DNA from: Thalassobacterium sedimentorum
GTDB taxonomy: Bacteria; Verrucomicrobiota; Verrucomicrobiia; Opitutales; Coraliomargaritaceae
Assembly (NCBI RefSeq): GCF_031127905.1
Contig: NZ_JARXIC010000012.1
Span: 62,001-126,000, forward strand
Reading direction: 5' to 3'
Length of the DNA stretch: 64,000 bases
The notes under the pieces are model-generated. The model ran no database searches. It saw nothing but the letters and a program-made list of their open reading frames with translations, and had not been told where the DNA came from. Within the stretch, counting starts at the first letter, position 1. Each line of letters opens with the position of its first letter. This document shows positions 15,101 to 25,099 of this stretch, piece after piece. Position numbers and translations under genes: made by a program.

Positions 15101-15946
15101 ATGGAATATTCAGTTACATTTAAGCACATCGACCGAAATTTCGGCTTTGATCAGTTAGATTCTGGTAACTGGAGTGAGGAGTTTGAAGACGAGGCGAGCT
15201 TTGCGCGTGCGCTTCATAAAATGGCTTTAGCGAGCTCTCAGCATACGGTAATTGATTTTCCGGAAGTTGAAATTCATAGTAAGCATGGGCGAGTCACAGT
15301 GCGGGCGATTAACGGTCAGTTATATTTTACCGACTTTCATTCACAGAACCGTAAAGACCTGAAAGTGGTGCCTCTCGAAGTGATTCGTTTACTCGGCGGT
15401 ACCCCCATTGATGAGCTTACGGTTCCTGAGGAGTCAGTCGAAGCTGAGGCTGAACGCCCGAAATTAAAGCCTTATCGTAGCCATGGTAGTCGTGTGGTTC
15501 AGGTTTTATCATTATTATTCATGCTGTGTGTATTCTGTCTGTTTACGACTTTAATTTGGCGCGATATGGTGCACCAGCAACGGCTATATCCTATTCCGGA
15601 ATTTGTTCCCAGCTTGAGTCAGGAGAGTTATGTCGTGCGAAAGTATGCAGACGTTTATGTGAGCGAATATCGCGAAGGTGCGATGCTCTTTAGTTTGACT
15701 CGCGATGGGGTGTTTTCGCGTTATGAAATGTGGAATTCGACAGCAGGTGAAGGCTATGAACTGATTCACATTGATACATACTCATTGCAGGTGGGCGAGC
15801 ACGAGGGGACGCTTGCGATGTTGGCGGATGAGCATTACTTACTACAACCTGAGGGAGATGAAATGATCCGCTTACATGGAGTCGCCTATCACCGTCACCA
15901 TGGAACTCTTGAGAGTATTGGCGAAGTTGTGAATGCTCAGGATTAA
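15101..15946 (+). CDS. Hypothetical single-span membrane protein
   Basis: 281 residues. The N-terminal 100 residues form a soluble domain (starts EYSVTFKHIDRNFGFDQLD) that includes VTVRAINGQLYFTDFHSQNR. A transmembrane helix follows at about residues 131-152 (VLSLLFMLCVFCLFTTLIW), then an extracytoplasmic beta-rich domain of about 125 residues containing LFSLTRDGVFSRYEMW. I do not recognise the family. The last 4 bp overlap the 3' end of a convergent pseudopilin gene. Confidence 0.68.
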   Translation: MEYSVTFKHIDRNFGFDQLDSGNWSEEFEDEASFARALHKMALASSQHTVIDFPEVEIHSKHGRVTVRAINGQLYFTDFHSQNRKDLKVVPLEVIRLLGGTPIDELTVPEESVEAEAERPKLKPYRSHGSRVVQVLSLLFMLCVFCLFTTLIWRDMVHQQRLYPIPEFVPSLSQESYVVRKYADVYVSEYREGAMLFSLTRDGVFSRYEMWNSTAGEGYELIHIDTYSLQVGEHEGTLAMLADEHYLLQPEGDEMIRLHGVAYHRHHGTLESIGEVVNAQD

Positions 15947-16437
15947 AGCGATAAGTAATACCTTAGATTTTCTCCGTGGATGCGGAAACTCCCCGAATCG
16001 GGATCACCGTTGTCGATTTGCTCGTCAATGGTTTGCAGGCGACTTTGATCAATAATAATGGGGTATAGGCTACTATGGACAATTTCTATGTAGCCGACAC
16101 TATCCTCAGGCTCGTCAGCTATTGAGTAAACCCATCGGTAAGTACCTCCAATGGGTGATGGTAGTTTCCAGGCAGCACTCATGTCGCCCTCAAGTCCACT
16201 TGGGATCACCCCTGCGGAGGAGACAGAGCTGGGGTAATCGCCATTATCGAGCTTAAAGGTGTTGAATGTTTGTTCGTAAAGTCGTAGATCATTTTCTAGT
16301 GTGACGATACGTGCATTATCTCGAGATCCTTGAAAGGTGGGTATGGCGATTGCTGCCAGCAGGCCAACAATACCAGAAACGACGGCTAGCTCAACGACTG
16401 TGTAGCCGTGCTGATGGGCTGCATTAGTTTCTTTCAT
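15943..16437 (-). CDS. Type IV pilin/type II secretion pseudopilin
   Basis: 164 residues with a class III signal sequence: a short basic leader (KETNAAHQHG), cleavage after Gly, then YTVVELAVVSGIVGLLAAIAIPTF with Glu at mature position +5. After the N-terminal helix come ENDLRLYEQTFNTFKLDNGDYP, similar to GspG-like major pseudopilins, and a Trp/Tyr-rich globular region. It is processed by a prepilin peptidase and assembled into a pilus or pseudopilus in the inner membrane. No other pilus or T2SS assembly gene adjoins it, so it is an orphan here. Verrucomicrobia carry many such stand-alone pseudopilins. Confidence 0.85.
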   Translation of the reverse strand: MKETNAAHQHGYTVVELAVVSGIVGLLAAIAIPTFQGSRDNARIVTLENDLRLYEQTFNTFKLDNGDYPSSVSSAGVIPSGLEGDMSAAWKLPSPIGGTYRWVYSIADEPEDSVGYIEIVHSSLYPIIIDQSRLQTIDEQIDNGDPDSGSFRIHGENLRYYLSL

Positions 16438-16476
16438 GGGGGGTGGCGACGTGGATAAATGAATAAAGAGAATGCT

Positions 16477-17331
16477 TTATTCCGATTGTGAATATCCGAT
16501 TAGCTCTATCTTTAACTTCTCGGCCTTGTTTAGCAAGTAAGATTTGTCGAGCATGATGACACGATTGACTTCAAGTGCGGCAGTTCGAATGCCTGCTTGA
16601 TGCATGACATCGAGTGTGCGTTCTCCGAAAACTGGCACATCGAAGCGGTAGTCCTGTTGGCGCTTGACCGTTTTGACAAAAATGAGTCCGTCAGTTTTGA
16701 ACTCACCCGCACGCTTGAGCATCGGATCGGTGCCTTCGTAGGCTTCCACTGCAAGCACAGTACCTTTACGTACGACGGCCCCTTGTCCGATATCGAGTTC
16801 GGTGATACCTTTTGCTATGAAGATGCCATGTTCGAGATATTCTTGAGGTGCATTTTGTTTGCCTGCGGTCATTAGCCCTTTGCTGGCTAATTGATCATCC
16901 AAGAAACTGCGAGAATCAAGCATGCGTATGTCGATGGCTTCAATTTCGGAAGAAATCGCACCAAAGATGGTCTCCGCATTTTTTATTTTGAGGCGATTGA
17001 GTATTGCGAGCGCCTTGAGGTCAGGGTGTAGGCCGTGAAATAGGCGCTTGGGTGTTATTTGTCCGGCCATGATGGCATAGCGGCAGCCTAGTTTTTTCAG
17101 TGATTTCAGTAGCTTCCCGAGCTGTCCCACCTTGATTTGCAGGTGTTGCTCTCTTGGTATTGAATCAATTAGGCTCTGTTCGGTTTCACCGGAAAACGAG
17201 ATTAGCCGTAAGGGCAGCTCAGCCGCACGAATGCGCTCAGCCATAAGAATCGGATAAAGACCTTTACCGGCGATCAGGCCTATGGGCTGACGGACAAAAT
17301 CAGTTGGTAGGTATTTCGAAAGCGATTCCAT
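16477..17331 (-). CDS. lpxI: UDP-2,3-diacylglucosamine pyrophosphatase LpxI
   Basis: 284-residue LpxI (formerly DUF1009), which hydrolyses UDP-2,3-diacylglucosamine to lipid X and UMP in lipid A synthesis. The characteristic features are visible: GLIAGKGLYPILMAERI at the N-terminus, MAGQITPKRLFHG, then the C-terminal GQGAVVRKGTVLAVEAYEGTD and VPVFGERTLDVMHQAGI segments. Length fits the family (about 270-290). It implies an LPS-containing outer membrane. A second candidate for the same step, an LpxH-like phosphoesterase, lies at 32685-33554. Confidence 0.92.
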   Translation of the reverse strand: MESLSKYLPTDFVRQPIGLIAGKGLYPILMAERIRAAELPLRLISFSGETEQSLIDSIPREQHLQIKVGQLGKLLKSLKKLGCRYAIMAGQITPKRLFHGLHPDLKALAILNRLKIKNAETIFGAISSEIEAIDIRMLDSRSFLDDQLASKGLMTAGKQNAPQEYLEHGIFIAKGITELDIGQGAVVRKGTVLAVEAYEGTDPMLKRAGEFKTDGLIFVKTVKRQQDYRFDVPVFGERTLDVMHQAGIRTAALEVNRVIMLDKSYLLNKAEKLKIELIGYSQSE

Positions 17332-17417
17332 GTATGATTTGATTGTCTGTAGATTTCAGAAACAAGTGGTGACGGGGGCATCGGTGTTCTGTTCAGGCGT
17401 TGAGTCGCTGGAGCGAA

Positions 17418-18230
17418 TTAATGCTTAAATTGGTAAGGGCGGAAGTCTGGTTGCGTGAAATACTCGGATGGGACTATTAGCATTGGTTCTGGAGCCGTGT
17501 TTATTGTGTCGTTGGGTAAGAATGTCACACGTTTACTTGCGTGTTGAGCGGCTTGACTGAGTTTCAAGTCATGTGTGTCGAGTGATTCTATGGTAGTGGA
17601 TTCAGCGATCTGCTGACGTGCCATGCTTTGTGTGCTGATCCGCACGCTGCTTGGGGCCGCAATAAACTCCCGTTCCTGTGAATTAGGATAATAGTAGGTC
17701 AAGTTGCCTTCAATAGAGGTAATGGTCAGTCCAGTGGTGTTGATTTTGATTAAGCAGGTACCTTTATGTAGCTGCAGCTCACCCTCCGGTAGTTGAAGTC
17801 GAAGTTCTGAAAGCGGGGAGAGGCGATTGCTAGCGACCGCGAGTTGCCCTTCTAAGAGTTGCAGGTTAAGTTTGGATATTGAAGGTTCTGGACCTAAGTC
17901 TTGTGCGGCTTTATCGAAGGGGCGTTGAGTATAATGGAGGCATTTTAGTGTAGTCTGAGCATCCAGTGCTAAGGCGACTCCGTTGGACAGAGTTAGAATG
18001 AAGTGGGCATTGGCCTGAGTACTGATTTGAATGCCTGTGGGGGCCAATGTATCACGTGCCTTGGCGGAGATACGCTGACCTGCGCTACTGGTTACAGTTA
18101 CCTGACCGCTGCGACTGGTGATGAGTGCGCTGCCATCTAGCATGTCCTGTGCCCACAGGCTCGAGAGTAGATATGGGCTGATCCAGCATAGCAGACCAAA
18201 TCTCTTGAGCCCACTTCTGAGTTTGATCAT
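17418..18230 (-). CDS. Secreted FecR-like domain protein
   Basis: About 271 residues from ATG 18230. Upstream ATG codons at 18344 and inside leuS are in frame, but only from 18230 does a signal peptide (LKRFGLLCWISPYLLSSLWAQ) stand at the terminus. The mature protein has a FecR-like beta domain (ALITSRSGQVTVTSS, then THFILTLSNGV-type strands and LPEGELQLHKGTCLIKI), commonly found in extracytoplasmic sensor or scaffold proteins. The C-terminus is Thr/Pro-rich and uncharacterised. It follows leuS on the same strand. No sigma factor or TonB receptor gene is adjacent, so a FecR signalling role is not supported. Confidence 0.7.
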   Translation of the reverse strand: MIKLRSGLKRFGLLCWISPYLLSSLWAQDMLDGSALITSRSGQVTVTSSAGQRISAKARDTLAPTGIQISTQANAHFILTLSNGVALALDAQTTLKCLHYTQRPFDKAAQDLGPEPSISKLNLQLLEGQLAVASNRLSPLSELRLQLPEGELQLHKGTCLIKINTTGLTITSIEGNLTYYYPNSQEREFIAAPSSVRISTQSMARQQIAESTTIESLDTHDLKLSQAAQHASKRVTFLPNDTINTAPEPMLIVPSEYFTQPDFRPYQFKH

Positions 18231-18345
18231 TATGGAGCTCAGCGTGCGCTTGATAAGGGGGACGTTTTGCCAGCAACGATGCCAGGGGCCAGTGATTGTA
18301 TTGGCCGGCTCCTGGCGTGCGTGTTGCGTAGTTAAGCGTATCATT

Positions 18346-20925
18346 TTAAACAGCGACAATATTGACGATCTTACCAGGCACGTAGATTTCTTTCTTAATC
18401 GTCTTGCCGTCGATGAAGCCCTGCACGCGTTCGTTGGCCTTGGCGGCCGCGATGGCATCGTCCTTGGATACATCGGCGGGCAGTTGTGCGTCGCCGCGAT
18501 ACTTGCCGTTGACTTGGAAGATGATTTTGACGCTGTCCTCGACGAGCTTGCTTTCATCGTATTTCGGCCAGCCGGCTTCGACGATGCTACCTTCGTGCCC
18601 GAGGCGTTGCCAGAGTTCTTCGGCGATGTGTGGTGCCAGCGGGGCGAGCAGTTTGATGAAGTCTTCGACTGCTTCGCGGGGCAAGGCCTCCGTCTTGGCG
18701 AGTTGATTGATACAGATCATCATTTGCGAGATCGCCGTGTTGAAGCCTAAGCTGCTGTAGTCTTCGGTGACTTTCTTGATGGTGGCGTGCAATACGCGCT
18801 CCGTTTCGGGATCGAGTGCGTCGCTTTGACCGATCTTGAGCTGGAGCTCGCCATCATCGGCTACCACCAGGCGCCATGTCTTGCGCAGGAAGCGGGCGAT
18901 GCCTTCGATGCCCTTGGTGTTCCAAGGCTTCATCGCTTCAAGAGGACCGAGGAACATCAAGTAAAGACGTAGCGCATCGGCTCCGTAGCTTTCGATGATG
19001 GTTTCAGGGTTGACCACATTACCGCGGCTCTTGGACATCTTCTCACCATCTTCGCCGAGGATAATGCCTTGGTGGAAGAGCTTCTTAAAGGGCTCGGGAT
19101 CGCTGACAACACCGATGTCGTATAGAATGTGGTGCCAGAAGCGAGCGTAGAGCAGGTGGAGCACCGCGTGCTCGGCCCCGCCGATGTAGAGATCCGGGGT
19201 GCCCCAATACTTTTCTTTTTCAGGGTCGATTAGAGCCTCGGTGTTTTTCGGGTCGACGTAGCGCAGGTAATACCAGCAAGAACCCGCCCATTGCGGCATG
19301 GTATTGGTTTCGCGGATCGCGGGGACCCAGCCGTCCTGGGCCTCTGTGGAAGTGGCGCCGCTCGCGGGGTCGATGAAGACATGTAGCCAAGTTTCGGCCT
19401 TAGAGAGCGGGCTTTGTCCGTCCGGAGAGGGGGTGTAGCTCTCGACTTCGGGCAGTTCCAGTGGCAGCTCGGCTTCGGGCAGGATGATGGCGTAGAGCAG
19501 CTCGCCGTCGACTTCACAAGTGACGGGGCGCTCCACAGACTTGAGAGAGTCATCGACCAAGTCGTAGTTGCTTTGACTGAGCCATAGCACTGGGAAAGGT
19601 TCGCCCCAGTAGCGTTGACGTGAGAAGAGCCAGTCGCGCAGTTTGAAATTGATGGTCGCCTCACCGCGATTATCGGCGGCGAGTTGTTCGATCACCGCAT
19701 TTTTGGCCGATTCAGAGTCCTTGTTGCTTTGTTCGCCAGAATTGATCAGCTTGCCAGGACCGGTGTAAGCTTCGATGAGTCCTCCGTCCGCGTCCTTCTC
19801 AGCTTTGCCGCCGTCGTCGATGACTTGAATGATTTCGAGTCCAAACTCTTTGGCGAATTCAAAGTCACGCACATCGTGTGCGGGCACGGCCATGATCGCA
19901 CCCGTGCCATAGGTCATGAGTACATAGTCGGCGACCCAGATGGGGATTTCCTTGCCGTTCACCGGGTTGATCGCTGTGGCACCGGTCCAAACACCGGTTT
20001 TGTCCTTGGAGAGTTCGGCGCGTTCGAGGTCGGATTTGCTCTTGGCCTTTTCGACGTAGGCGGCGACCGCTGCTTGATTTTCAGCGGTGGTGATGGAGGC
20101 GACCAGCGGGTGCTCTGGAGCGATGACCATGTAGGTGGCTCCATAGAGCGTGTCGGGGCGTGTGGTGAACACCGTCAACTGTGAGTCGTGCCCTGCGACA
20201 TCGAATGTGATTTCTGCCCCTTCCGAGCGGCCGATCCAGTTCTCCTGTAGGCGCTTCGTGGAATCGGGCCAGTCGAGGTCTTTAAGCCCGGCGATCAGGC
20301 GTTCGGCGTATTCAGTGATGCGCAGCACCCATTGGCGGATCGGGCGACGTTCGACGGGGAAATTGCCACGTTCAGAGCGAGGGCCTTCGGGGGTGTTGAG
20401 CACTTCCTCATTGGCGAGCACGGTGCCGAGTTCCGGGCAGAACCAGACCGGCTTTTCGTCCACGTAGGCGAGCCCCTTTTTGAAGAGCTGCATGAAGATC
20501 CACTGGGTCCATTTAAAGTAGCCAGGGTCGGTGGTATTGACTTCGCGGCTCCAGTCGTAGGCGAAGCCGAGTTGGCTCAGCTGCTTGGTGAAGTTGGCCA
20601 CATTCTGCTTGGTGGTGATGGCCGGGTGGGTGCCCGTCTTGATGGCATACTGCTCTGTTGGCAGGCCAAAGGCGTCCCAGCCCATGGGGTGCAGCACATT
20701 AAAGCCCTGTGCCTTTTTGAAGCGCTTGAGCGCATCACTGGCAGTGTAGCCCTCGGGGTGGCCTATGTGTAGCCCTGCGCCCGAAGGGTAGGGAAACATA
20801 TCCAGCACATAGAATGTGGGTTTGTCTTCGAAGTCTTTAGCTTCGTAGGTGTGGTTCTCTGCCCAGTATGCCTGCCACTTGGGCTCGATGCTGGAAAAGT
20901 CGTATTCTTTGGTCGTTGTAGCCAT
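18346..20925 (-). CDS. leuS: Leucyl-tRNA synthetase
   Basis: About 859 residues from ATG 20925 ([20 protein letters not shown]); the open frame continues 28 codons upstream without family resemblance. Class I signatures: HIGH-type [20 protein letters not shown] in [11 protein letters not shown], the editing domain with [12 protein letters not shown], and the tRNA-binding C-terminus ending VNIVAV. It charges tRNA-Leu in the cytoplasm. Length and domain order are normal for bacterial LeuRS. Confidence 0.97.
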   Translation of the reverse strand: MATTTKEYDFSSIEPKWQAYWAENHTYEAKDFEDKPTFYVLDMFPYPSGAGLHIGHPEGYTASDALKRFKKAQGFNVLHPMGWDAFGLPTEQYAIKTGTHPAITTKQNVANFTKQLSQLGFAYDWSREVNTTDPGYFKWTQWIFMQLFKKGLAYVDEKPVWFCPELGTVLANEEVLNTPEGPRSERGNFPVERRPIRQWVLRITEYAERLIAGLKDLDWPDSTKRLQENWIGRSEGAEITFDVAGHDSQLTVFTTRPDTLYGATYMVIAPEHPLVASITTAENQAAVAAYVEKAKSKSDLERAELSKDKTGVWTGATAINPVNGKEIPIWVADYVLMTYGTGAIMAVPAHDVRDFEFAKEFGLEIIQVIDDGGKAEKDADGGLIEAYTGPGKLINSGEQSNKDSESAKNAVIEQLAADNRGEATINFKLRDWLFSRQRYWGEPFPVLWLSQSNYDLVDDSLKSVERPVTCEVDGELLYAIILPEAELPLELPEVESYTPSPDGQSPLSKAETWLHVFIDPASGATSTEAQDGWVPAIRETNTMPQWAGSCWYYLRYVDPKNTEALIDPEKEKYWGTPDLYIGGAEHAVLHLLYARFWHHILYDIGVVSDPEPFKKLFHQGIILGEDGEKMSKSRGNVVNPETIIESYGADALRLYLMFLGPLEAMKPWNTKGIEGIARFLRKTWRLVVADDGELQLKIGQSDALDPETERVLHATIKKVTEDYSSLGFNTAISQMMICINQLAKTEALPREAVEDFIKLLAPLAPHIAEELWQRLGHEGSIVEAGWPKYDESKLVEDSVKIIFQVNGKYRGDAQLPADVSKDDAIAAAKANERVQGFIDGKTIKKEIYVPGKIVNIVAV

Positions 20926-21121
20926 TTTTAGAAAACGGCGAATTAAGAAGGCCGCTTCGGTGTCCGTCAACGCCGGAAGACAAATGTGGGCGGATACGGT
21001 AAACTCCAATTTTATCGCTGTATTTGTGGGCGATGCTTTTTATGTAGATATAAGCGTTTGCTTTCAAGCTTATGATTGTTTTTACTGCTGTGAGTCCACG
21101 GTGGTGGATTTGTCGATTATT

Positions 21122-21742
21122 ATGCTTCAAGTCTTGAGAAAAAATGTAGCTGGAGTGATCTGGCTCATTTGTGTTATGCTAGGCATTGCCGTACTTTGGC
21201 GTTATAGTCAGAAGGCAGGTGGCTTTGGCGAAGTCGCTCCACTGTGGCCAGAGCAGAGCTCGTTGGCGTTCGTTGATGGCGTTGATGGCGGTTTGCAGTT
21301 AATTATGTTTGTGCATCCGCATTGCCCGTGTTCACGAGCGAGTTTGGGGGAGTTGGCGGTATTGATTCGAAATAGTCGGCAAGCCCTGTCGGCACGCGTA
21401 CTGTTTGTAAGTCCCTCCCAACAATCACAGTCATGGGTACGCAGTGGTTTGTGGCAACAGGCAGAGTTGATTCCTAATGTCCAGCTTGAGGTTGATCGGG
21501 ATGGGGTGGAGGCAGCGCGGTTTGGAGCTGAAACTTCTGGGGCAACGCTTGTTTATTCAGCTTCAGGCCAGCTTTTATTCCATGGAGGGATCACGTCGGC
21601 TCGTGGCCATTATGGGGATAATGTCGGCCGTTTGGCGATTCAGGGGTTGACGAAAGGCCAGCATACGGAGACGCAGACGGCTGTGTTTGGTTGTGCGCTC
21701 AGGAGTGATTTGGATGAAATAGAGGCCTTGCCTGCTATGTAG
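21122..21742 (+). CDS. Membrane-anchored thioredoxin-like protein with CPC motif
   Basis: About 206 residues from ATG 21122; the frame is open to 20849 but the upstream part overlaps leuS and its promoter. Residues 8-27 form one transmembrane helix. The periplasmic part has a thioredoxin-like beginning LIMFVHPHCPCSRASLGEL, with a C68-P-C70 pair instead of CXXC, followed by RVLFVSP and later ATLVYSASGQLLFHGGIT, the cis-Pro/strand region. It may act in redox or metal chemistry. The stop lies 14 bp before the histidine kinase start, implying co-transcription and a functional pair. Confidence 0.75.
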   Translation: MLQVLRKNVAGVIWLICVMLGIAVLWRYSQKAGGFGEVAPLWPEQSSLAFVDGVDGGLQLIMFVHPHCPCSRASLGELAVLIRNSRQALSARVLFVSPSQQSQSWVRSGLWQQAELIPNVQLEVDRDGVEAARFGAETSGATLVYSASGQLLFHGGITSARGHYGDNVGRLAIQGLTKGQHTETQTAVFGCALRSDLDEIEALPAM

Positions 21743-21755
21743 ATGAGACTTGAAG

Positions 21756-24395
21756 ATGAGTGCAATGCATCATAGTGAATGGTCGCAACGTACGCAGGCT
21801 CTTTATAATGAGCAAGCGCAGCGGATCTATGTGCACACGGATCGACTTTTTTTGAAATTGATGTGCTTCCAATGGTTGGCTGGTGTGTTGGCTGCATTGG
21901 TTATTTCTCCGCGAACTTGGGCCGGGAGTCAGGATGCGGTGCATATTCACGTGTGGGCAGCAGTGTTTTTGGGCGCATTGATTTCGGGGTATCCTTGTTG
22001 GTGCGCATGGCAGCGACCTGGCGCTGTGATGACGCGGCATGTCATTGCGGCAGGGCAGATGCTGATGGGGGCACTTTTAATTCATTTAAGTGGTGGGCGT
22101 ATTGAAACTCACTTTCACATATTTGGTTCTTTGGCCTTCATCGCGTTTTATCGTGATCCTAAAGTGTTGGCGACCGGTGCTATGGTGGTCTACTTGGATC
22201 ACTTAATCCGTGGCATATTTTGGCCTGAGTCGATTTTTGGTGTACTGACGTCACCAATATGGCGTCCGCTGGAGCACGCTGGTTGGGTTGTATTCGAATG
22301 TTGGTTTTTGATTCGTTCTATGCGTGAGAATCAGCATGAAATGTATGTGTCCGCGGAGCGACAGGCGGAGCTTGAGCAGACAAATCAGGAAATTGAATCC
22401 AGAGTGGCTCAGAGAACTTTGGAATTAAGAAAGAGTCAGGAACTAGTGGGGCAGTCCGAGCGTTTATTGCGTACCATACTTAATATTTTGCCACAAGGCA
22501 TTGCCTGGACCAGTCGTGAGGGGGTGGTTCAAGGCTCGAATCAGCATTTTATTGATGACATGCAAATTTCGAAAGCTGTGAGTGCGAGGGCAGTCCTGAA
22601 TGATTTGCCACTCGCGCGAGGGCATCGTGAGCATTTTAAGCAGCTGCAAGCAACGGTTTTGAGTGAAGGCAGAGAGTTGGCTAATATCATTAAGCAAGTG
22701 AATGCGACTACTGGAGAAGATCGGTGGATTACTTTAAGTCTGGCACCTTTACGCGGGGAGAATGATACGGTTGAAGGTATTTTATATAGTTATTTGGATG
22801 TGACGAACCTGAAGCAAGCAGAGGCCGCTGCGCTCGAATCTGCTCGTTTGAAATCAGAGTTCTTAGCTAATATGAGTCATGAGATCCGAACGCCTATGAA
22901 TGGCGTGATTGGAATGATTCATCATCTTTTAGATACGGAATTGAGTGTAGAGCAGCGTGAGTATTCTGAGACTGTGAAGCAAAGTGCAGAATCGCTTTTG
23001 ACTATTTTAAACGATATTCTGGATTTTTCAAAAATTGAAGCTGGCAGACTGGAGATTGAATCTTTGGGAATTGATATTCGGGAATTGGTGGAAGAAACCT
23101 TGGGATTGATGGCGGAAGCTGCACAAGCCAAAGGCTTGGAACTAGTTGGCGTGATGGAACCTAGCACGCCAAAATATATGAGTGGAGATCCGGGGCGTTT
23201 GCGACAGGTGCTAATCAATCTGCTGGGAAATGCTATTAAATTTACCAGCGAGGGTGAGGTCGTTTTGAAGGTGACGTACTCTAAGCTAGAGGAGAGCGAA
23301 ACATTGCGTTTTGAGGTGAACGATACCGGGATTGGTATTACGCCGCAGGTGCAGAGCCGACTATTTCAAGCATTTGTCCAAGCTGACGGCTCAACGACGC
23401 GTGAGTATGGGGGCACTGGTTTAGGTCTGGCGATCAGTCAGCGTTTGGTTCAGTTGATGGGGGGCGAAATTGGGCTTAATAGCCATCTCGGGGTGGGAAC
23501 CTCGATCTGGTTTGAAATACCATGGCATGATGGACAAGTTGCAGCATCGGTGTCCACCCTGCAGCGTGATGATTTACGTGGTTTGCGGATGTTGGTTGTA
23601 GATGATAATAAAACCAATCGTGATGTTCTATGTATACAGTTAAAGAACTGGGGGGTGGATGTCGTGGCCACTGCTTCTGCGAGCGAAGCTTTGGATGTGT
23701 TGAGCGCTGACGATTTATTGCCGTTTCAAGTTGGGATTTTAGATATGCACATGCCTGATTTGGACGGACTTTCGTTGGCCAAGATTTTATCGAAGAAAGA
23801 GACTTTATCACACATGAAGCTAATTTTGCTGACGTCTTTGGTGTCGTTGGTGCCTCGTGGAGAGCTTCGGGCGGTTGGTGTGCATGAATGCTTGCAGAAG
23901 CCGGTGCGCCAGGATCGTTTTTATAATTGCTTGCGCGGACTCACTGGTAGCATGGATACGATGGAGGCTGCTGGGGGCAAGTTGCAGGAGCGGGCACTCG
24001 TTCCGCAGTTTGGTTTTCATGTTTTAGTGGCGGAGGACAATCAGGTGAATCAGCGGGTAACAGAGTTACAGCTGAAGAAGTTGGGTTGTGTTGTGGAGAT
24101 TGTTGAAAATGGTATTCAGGCAGTTGAGGCAGTATTTAAAAGACATTATGATTTAGTTCTGATGGATTGTCAGATGCCGGTTATGGAAGGCTATGAAGCG
24201 ACACGAGTGATTCGAGCCCGGGAAAAGAAAGTTGGGCAAGAGCCTGTATATATTATTGCGGTGACAGCACATGCAATGGAGGCTGATCGAGAACGTTGTT
24301 TTTTGGCGGGGATGAATGATTATTTAAGTAAGCCGCTGCTGGGGCCTGCTTTGATGCAAGCCTTGCAACGTTTTATTGCAAGTCGTCGAAATTGA
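21756..24395 (+). CDS. Hybrid sensor histidine kinase, two receiver domains
   Basis: About 879 residues (ATG 21756; a TTG two codons earlier is possible). The N-terminal 185 residues hold about five transmembrane helices, with a striking intramembrane motif GGRIETHFHIFGSLAF. A coiled coil (195-240) and a PAS-like domain (235-355) follow, then HisKA with the phospho-accepting His near residue 375 (NMSHEIRTPMNG), HATPase (DTGIGI, GGTGLGL) and two REC domains with Asp in ILDMHMP and LMDCQMP. It is a multi-step phosphorelay sensor whose output partner (Hpt or regulator) is not nearby. The upstream thioredoxin-like gene may supply or modulate its signal. Confidence 0.93.
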   Translation: MSAMHHSEWSQRTQALYNEQAQRIYVHTDRLFLKLMCFQWLAGVLAALVISPRTWAGSQDAVHIHVWAAVFLGALISGYPCWCAWQRPGAVMTRHVIAAGQMLMGALLIHLSGGRIETHFHIFGSLAFIAFYRDPKVLATGAMVVYLDHLIRGIFWPESIFGVLTSPIWRPLEHAGWVVFECWFLIRSMRENQHEMYVSAERQAELEQTNQEIESRVAQRTLELRKSQELVGQSERLLRTILNILPQGIAWTSREGVVQGSNQHFIDDMQISKAVSARAVLNDLPLARGHREHFKQLQATVLSEGRELANIIKQVNATTGEDRWITLSLAPLRGENDTVEGILYSYLDVTNLKQAEAAALESARLKSEFLANMSHEIRTPMNGVIGMIHHLLDTELSVEQREYSETVKQSAESLLTILNDILDFSKIEAGRLEIESLGIDIRELVEETLGLMAEAAQAKGLELVGVMEPSTPKYMSGDPGRLRQVLINLLGNAIKFTSEGEVVLKVTYSKLEESETLRFEVNDTGIGITPQVQSRLFQAFVQADGSTTREYGGTGLGLAISQRLVQLMGGEIGLNSHLGVGTSIWFEIPWHDGQVAASVSTLQRDDLRGLRMLVVDDNKTNRDVLCIQLKNWGVDVVATASASEALDVLSADDLLPFQVGILDMHMPDLDGLSLAKILSKKETLSHMKLILLTSLVSLVPRGELRAVGVHECLQKPVRQDRFYNCLRGLTGSMDTMEAAGGKLQERALVPQFGFHVLVAEDNQVNQRVTELQLKKLGCVVEIVENGIQAVEAVFKRHYDLVLMDCQMPVMEGYEATRVIRAREKKVGQEPVYIIAVTAHAMEADRERCFLAGMNDYLSKPLLGPALMQALQRFIASRRN

Positions 24396-24490
24396 TTGGC
24401 TTAATCTTTGACAAACTCGCTTTCTGTGGGCTTAGCACTTGATTTGATGGTGTTGATTAAGTATTAATCTCGTCTTTACTTACCCCCGAG

Positions 24491-25036
24491 ATGAATATTC
24501 GAGTTCCTATATTACTGTGTTGCACCCTGGCGTTGTCTGTGTCGATCGTCGATGCGAGTAGTCGTTCCCGTTCTGCAGGTTTTGGTAGCCGTCGTGCTAA
24601 CAATGTCGAAGATCAGCGCGTAAAGAAGCAAATGTGGGCGCAGCCGCAGGCAAATTCCATGATGGATAAGAGCTTCCCGATTGAGCAATGGGATAAGCAT
24701 TTTTCGCCAGTGGGGAGTAAGCGTGCCGGGATCGCGTTAACCGAGGATAAAGATAAGCAAATGTTTCAGACCAAAACATTGGACCGCAAACAGGTTGATT
24801 ACGATATGTCGCGTTGGAACGATCGTATGGCAGATCTACATCAAAAAGCTGGAATCGAAATGGATGATCGGGCAAGTCTTGTTGCGGATAGAAAGTTATA
24901 CTATATGATGCTGCAGGACTCTGAGGAATTTCGGGATATGGCAGAAGAACTTTCGTTGCGTGATTTGAATCGCTATCAATTTAGACGCAATCGTTCGGAT
25001 AGTGATATTCCGGTGGAGAAAGCCGGGGGCGGATAG
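24491..25036 (+). CDS. Small secreted protein of unknown function
   Basis: 181 residues with an N-terminal signal peptide (IRVPILLCCTLALSVSIVDASS). The mature part is highly charged, rich in Arg/Lys/Asp, and lacks cysteines (FGSRRANNVEDQRVKKQMW, SRWNDRMADLHQKAGIE). It is predicted mostly helical. No domain recognised. A TTGACA hexamer occurs at 24408-24413, about 80 bp upstream, but a matching -10 is not clear. Stand-alone gene between the histidine kinase and the Mrp operon. Confidence 0.68.
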   Translation: MNIRVPILLCCTLALSVSIVDASSRSRSAGFGSRRANNVEDQRVKKQMWAQPQANSMMDKSFPIEQWDKHFSPVGSKRAGIALTEDKDKQMFQTKTLDRKQVDYDMSRWNDRMADLHQKAGIEMDDRASLVADRKLYYMMLQDSEEFRDMAEELSLRDLNRYQFRRNRSDSDIPVEKAGGG

Positions 25037-25061
25037 TCGCTTTCTCATTTTTCTTCAAAAA

Positions 25062-25087
25062 AAAGTCCGCTTAGGCTTGAACCTAAG
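25062..25087 (-). terminator. Terminator-like hairpin with T-tract on the minus strand
   Basis: Stem CTTAGG/CCTAAG (25070-25075 and 25082-25087) with a 6-base loop. Read on the minus strand it is followed after five bases by eight T's. No minus-strand gene ends here, so it may instead be a 5' leader hairpin of the Mrp operon, only 12 bp before the mrpA ATG. Confidence 0.35.
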
Positions 25088-25099
25088 TGAGTTGTTTGG

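Noticed and set aside
18231-18557. N-terminal extension of the FecR-like gene into leuS
   Set aside because: The extension is antisense-like in composition, overlaps leuS in another frame on the same strand, and removes the signal peptide from the terminus.
24408-24437. TTGACA promoter-like hexamer before the small secreted protein
   Set aside because: No credible -10 element at the right distance, so it is not listed as a promoter.
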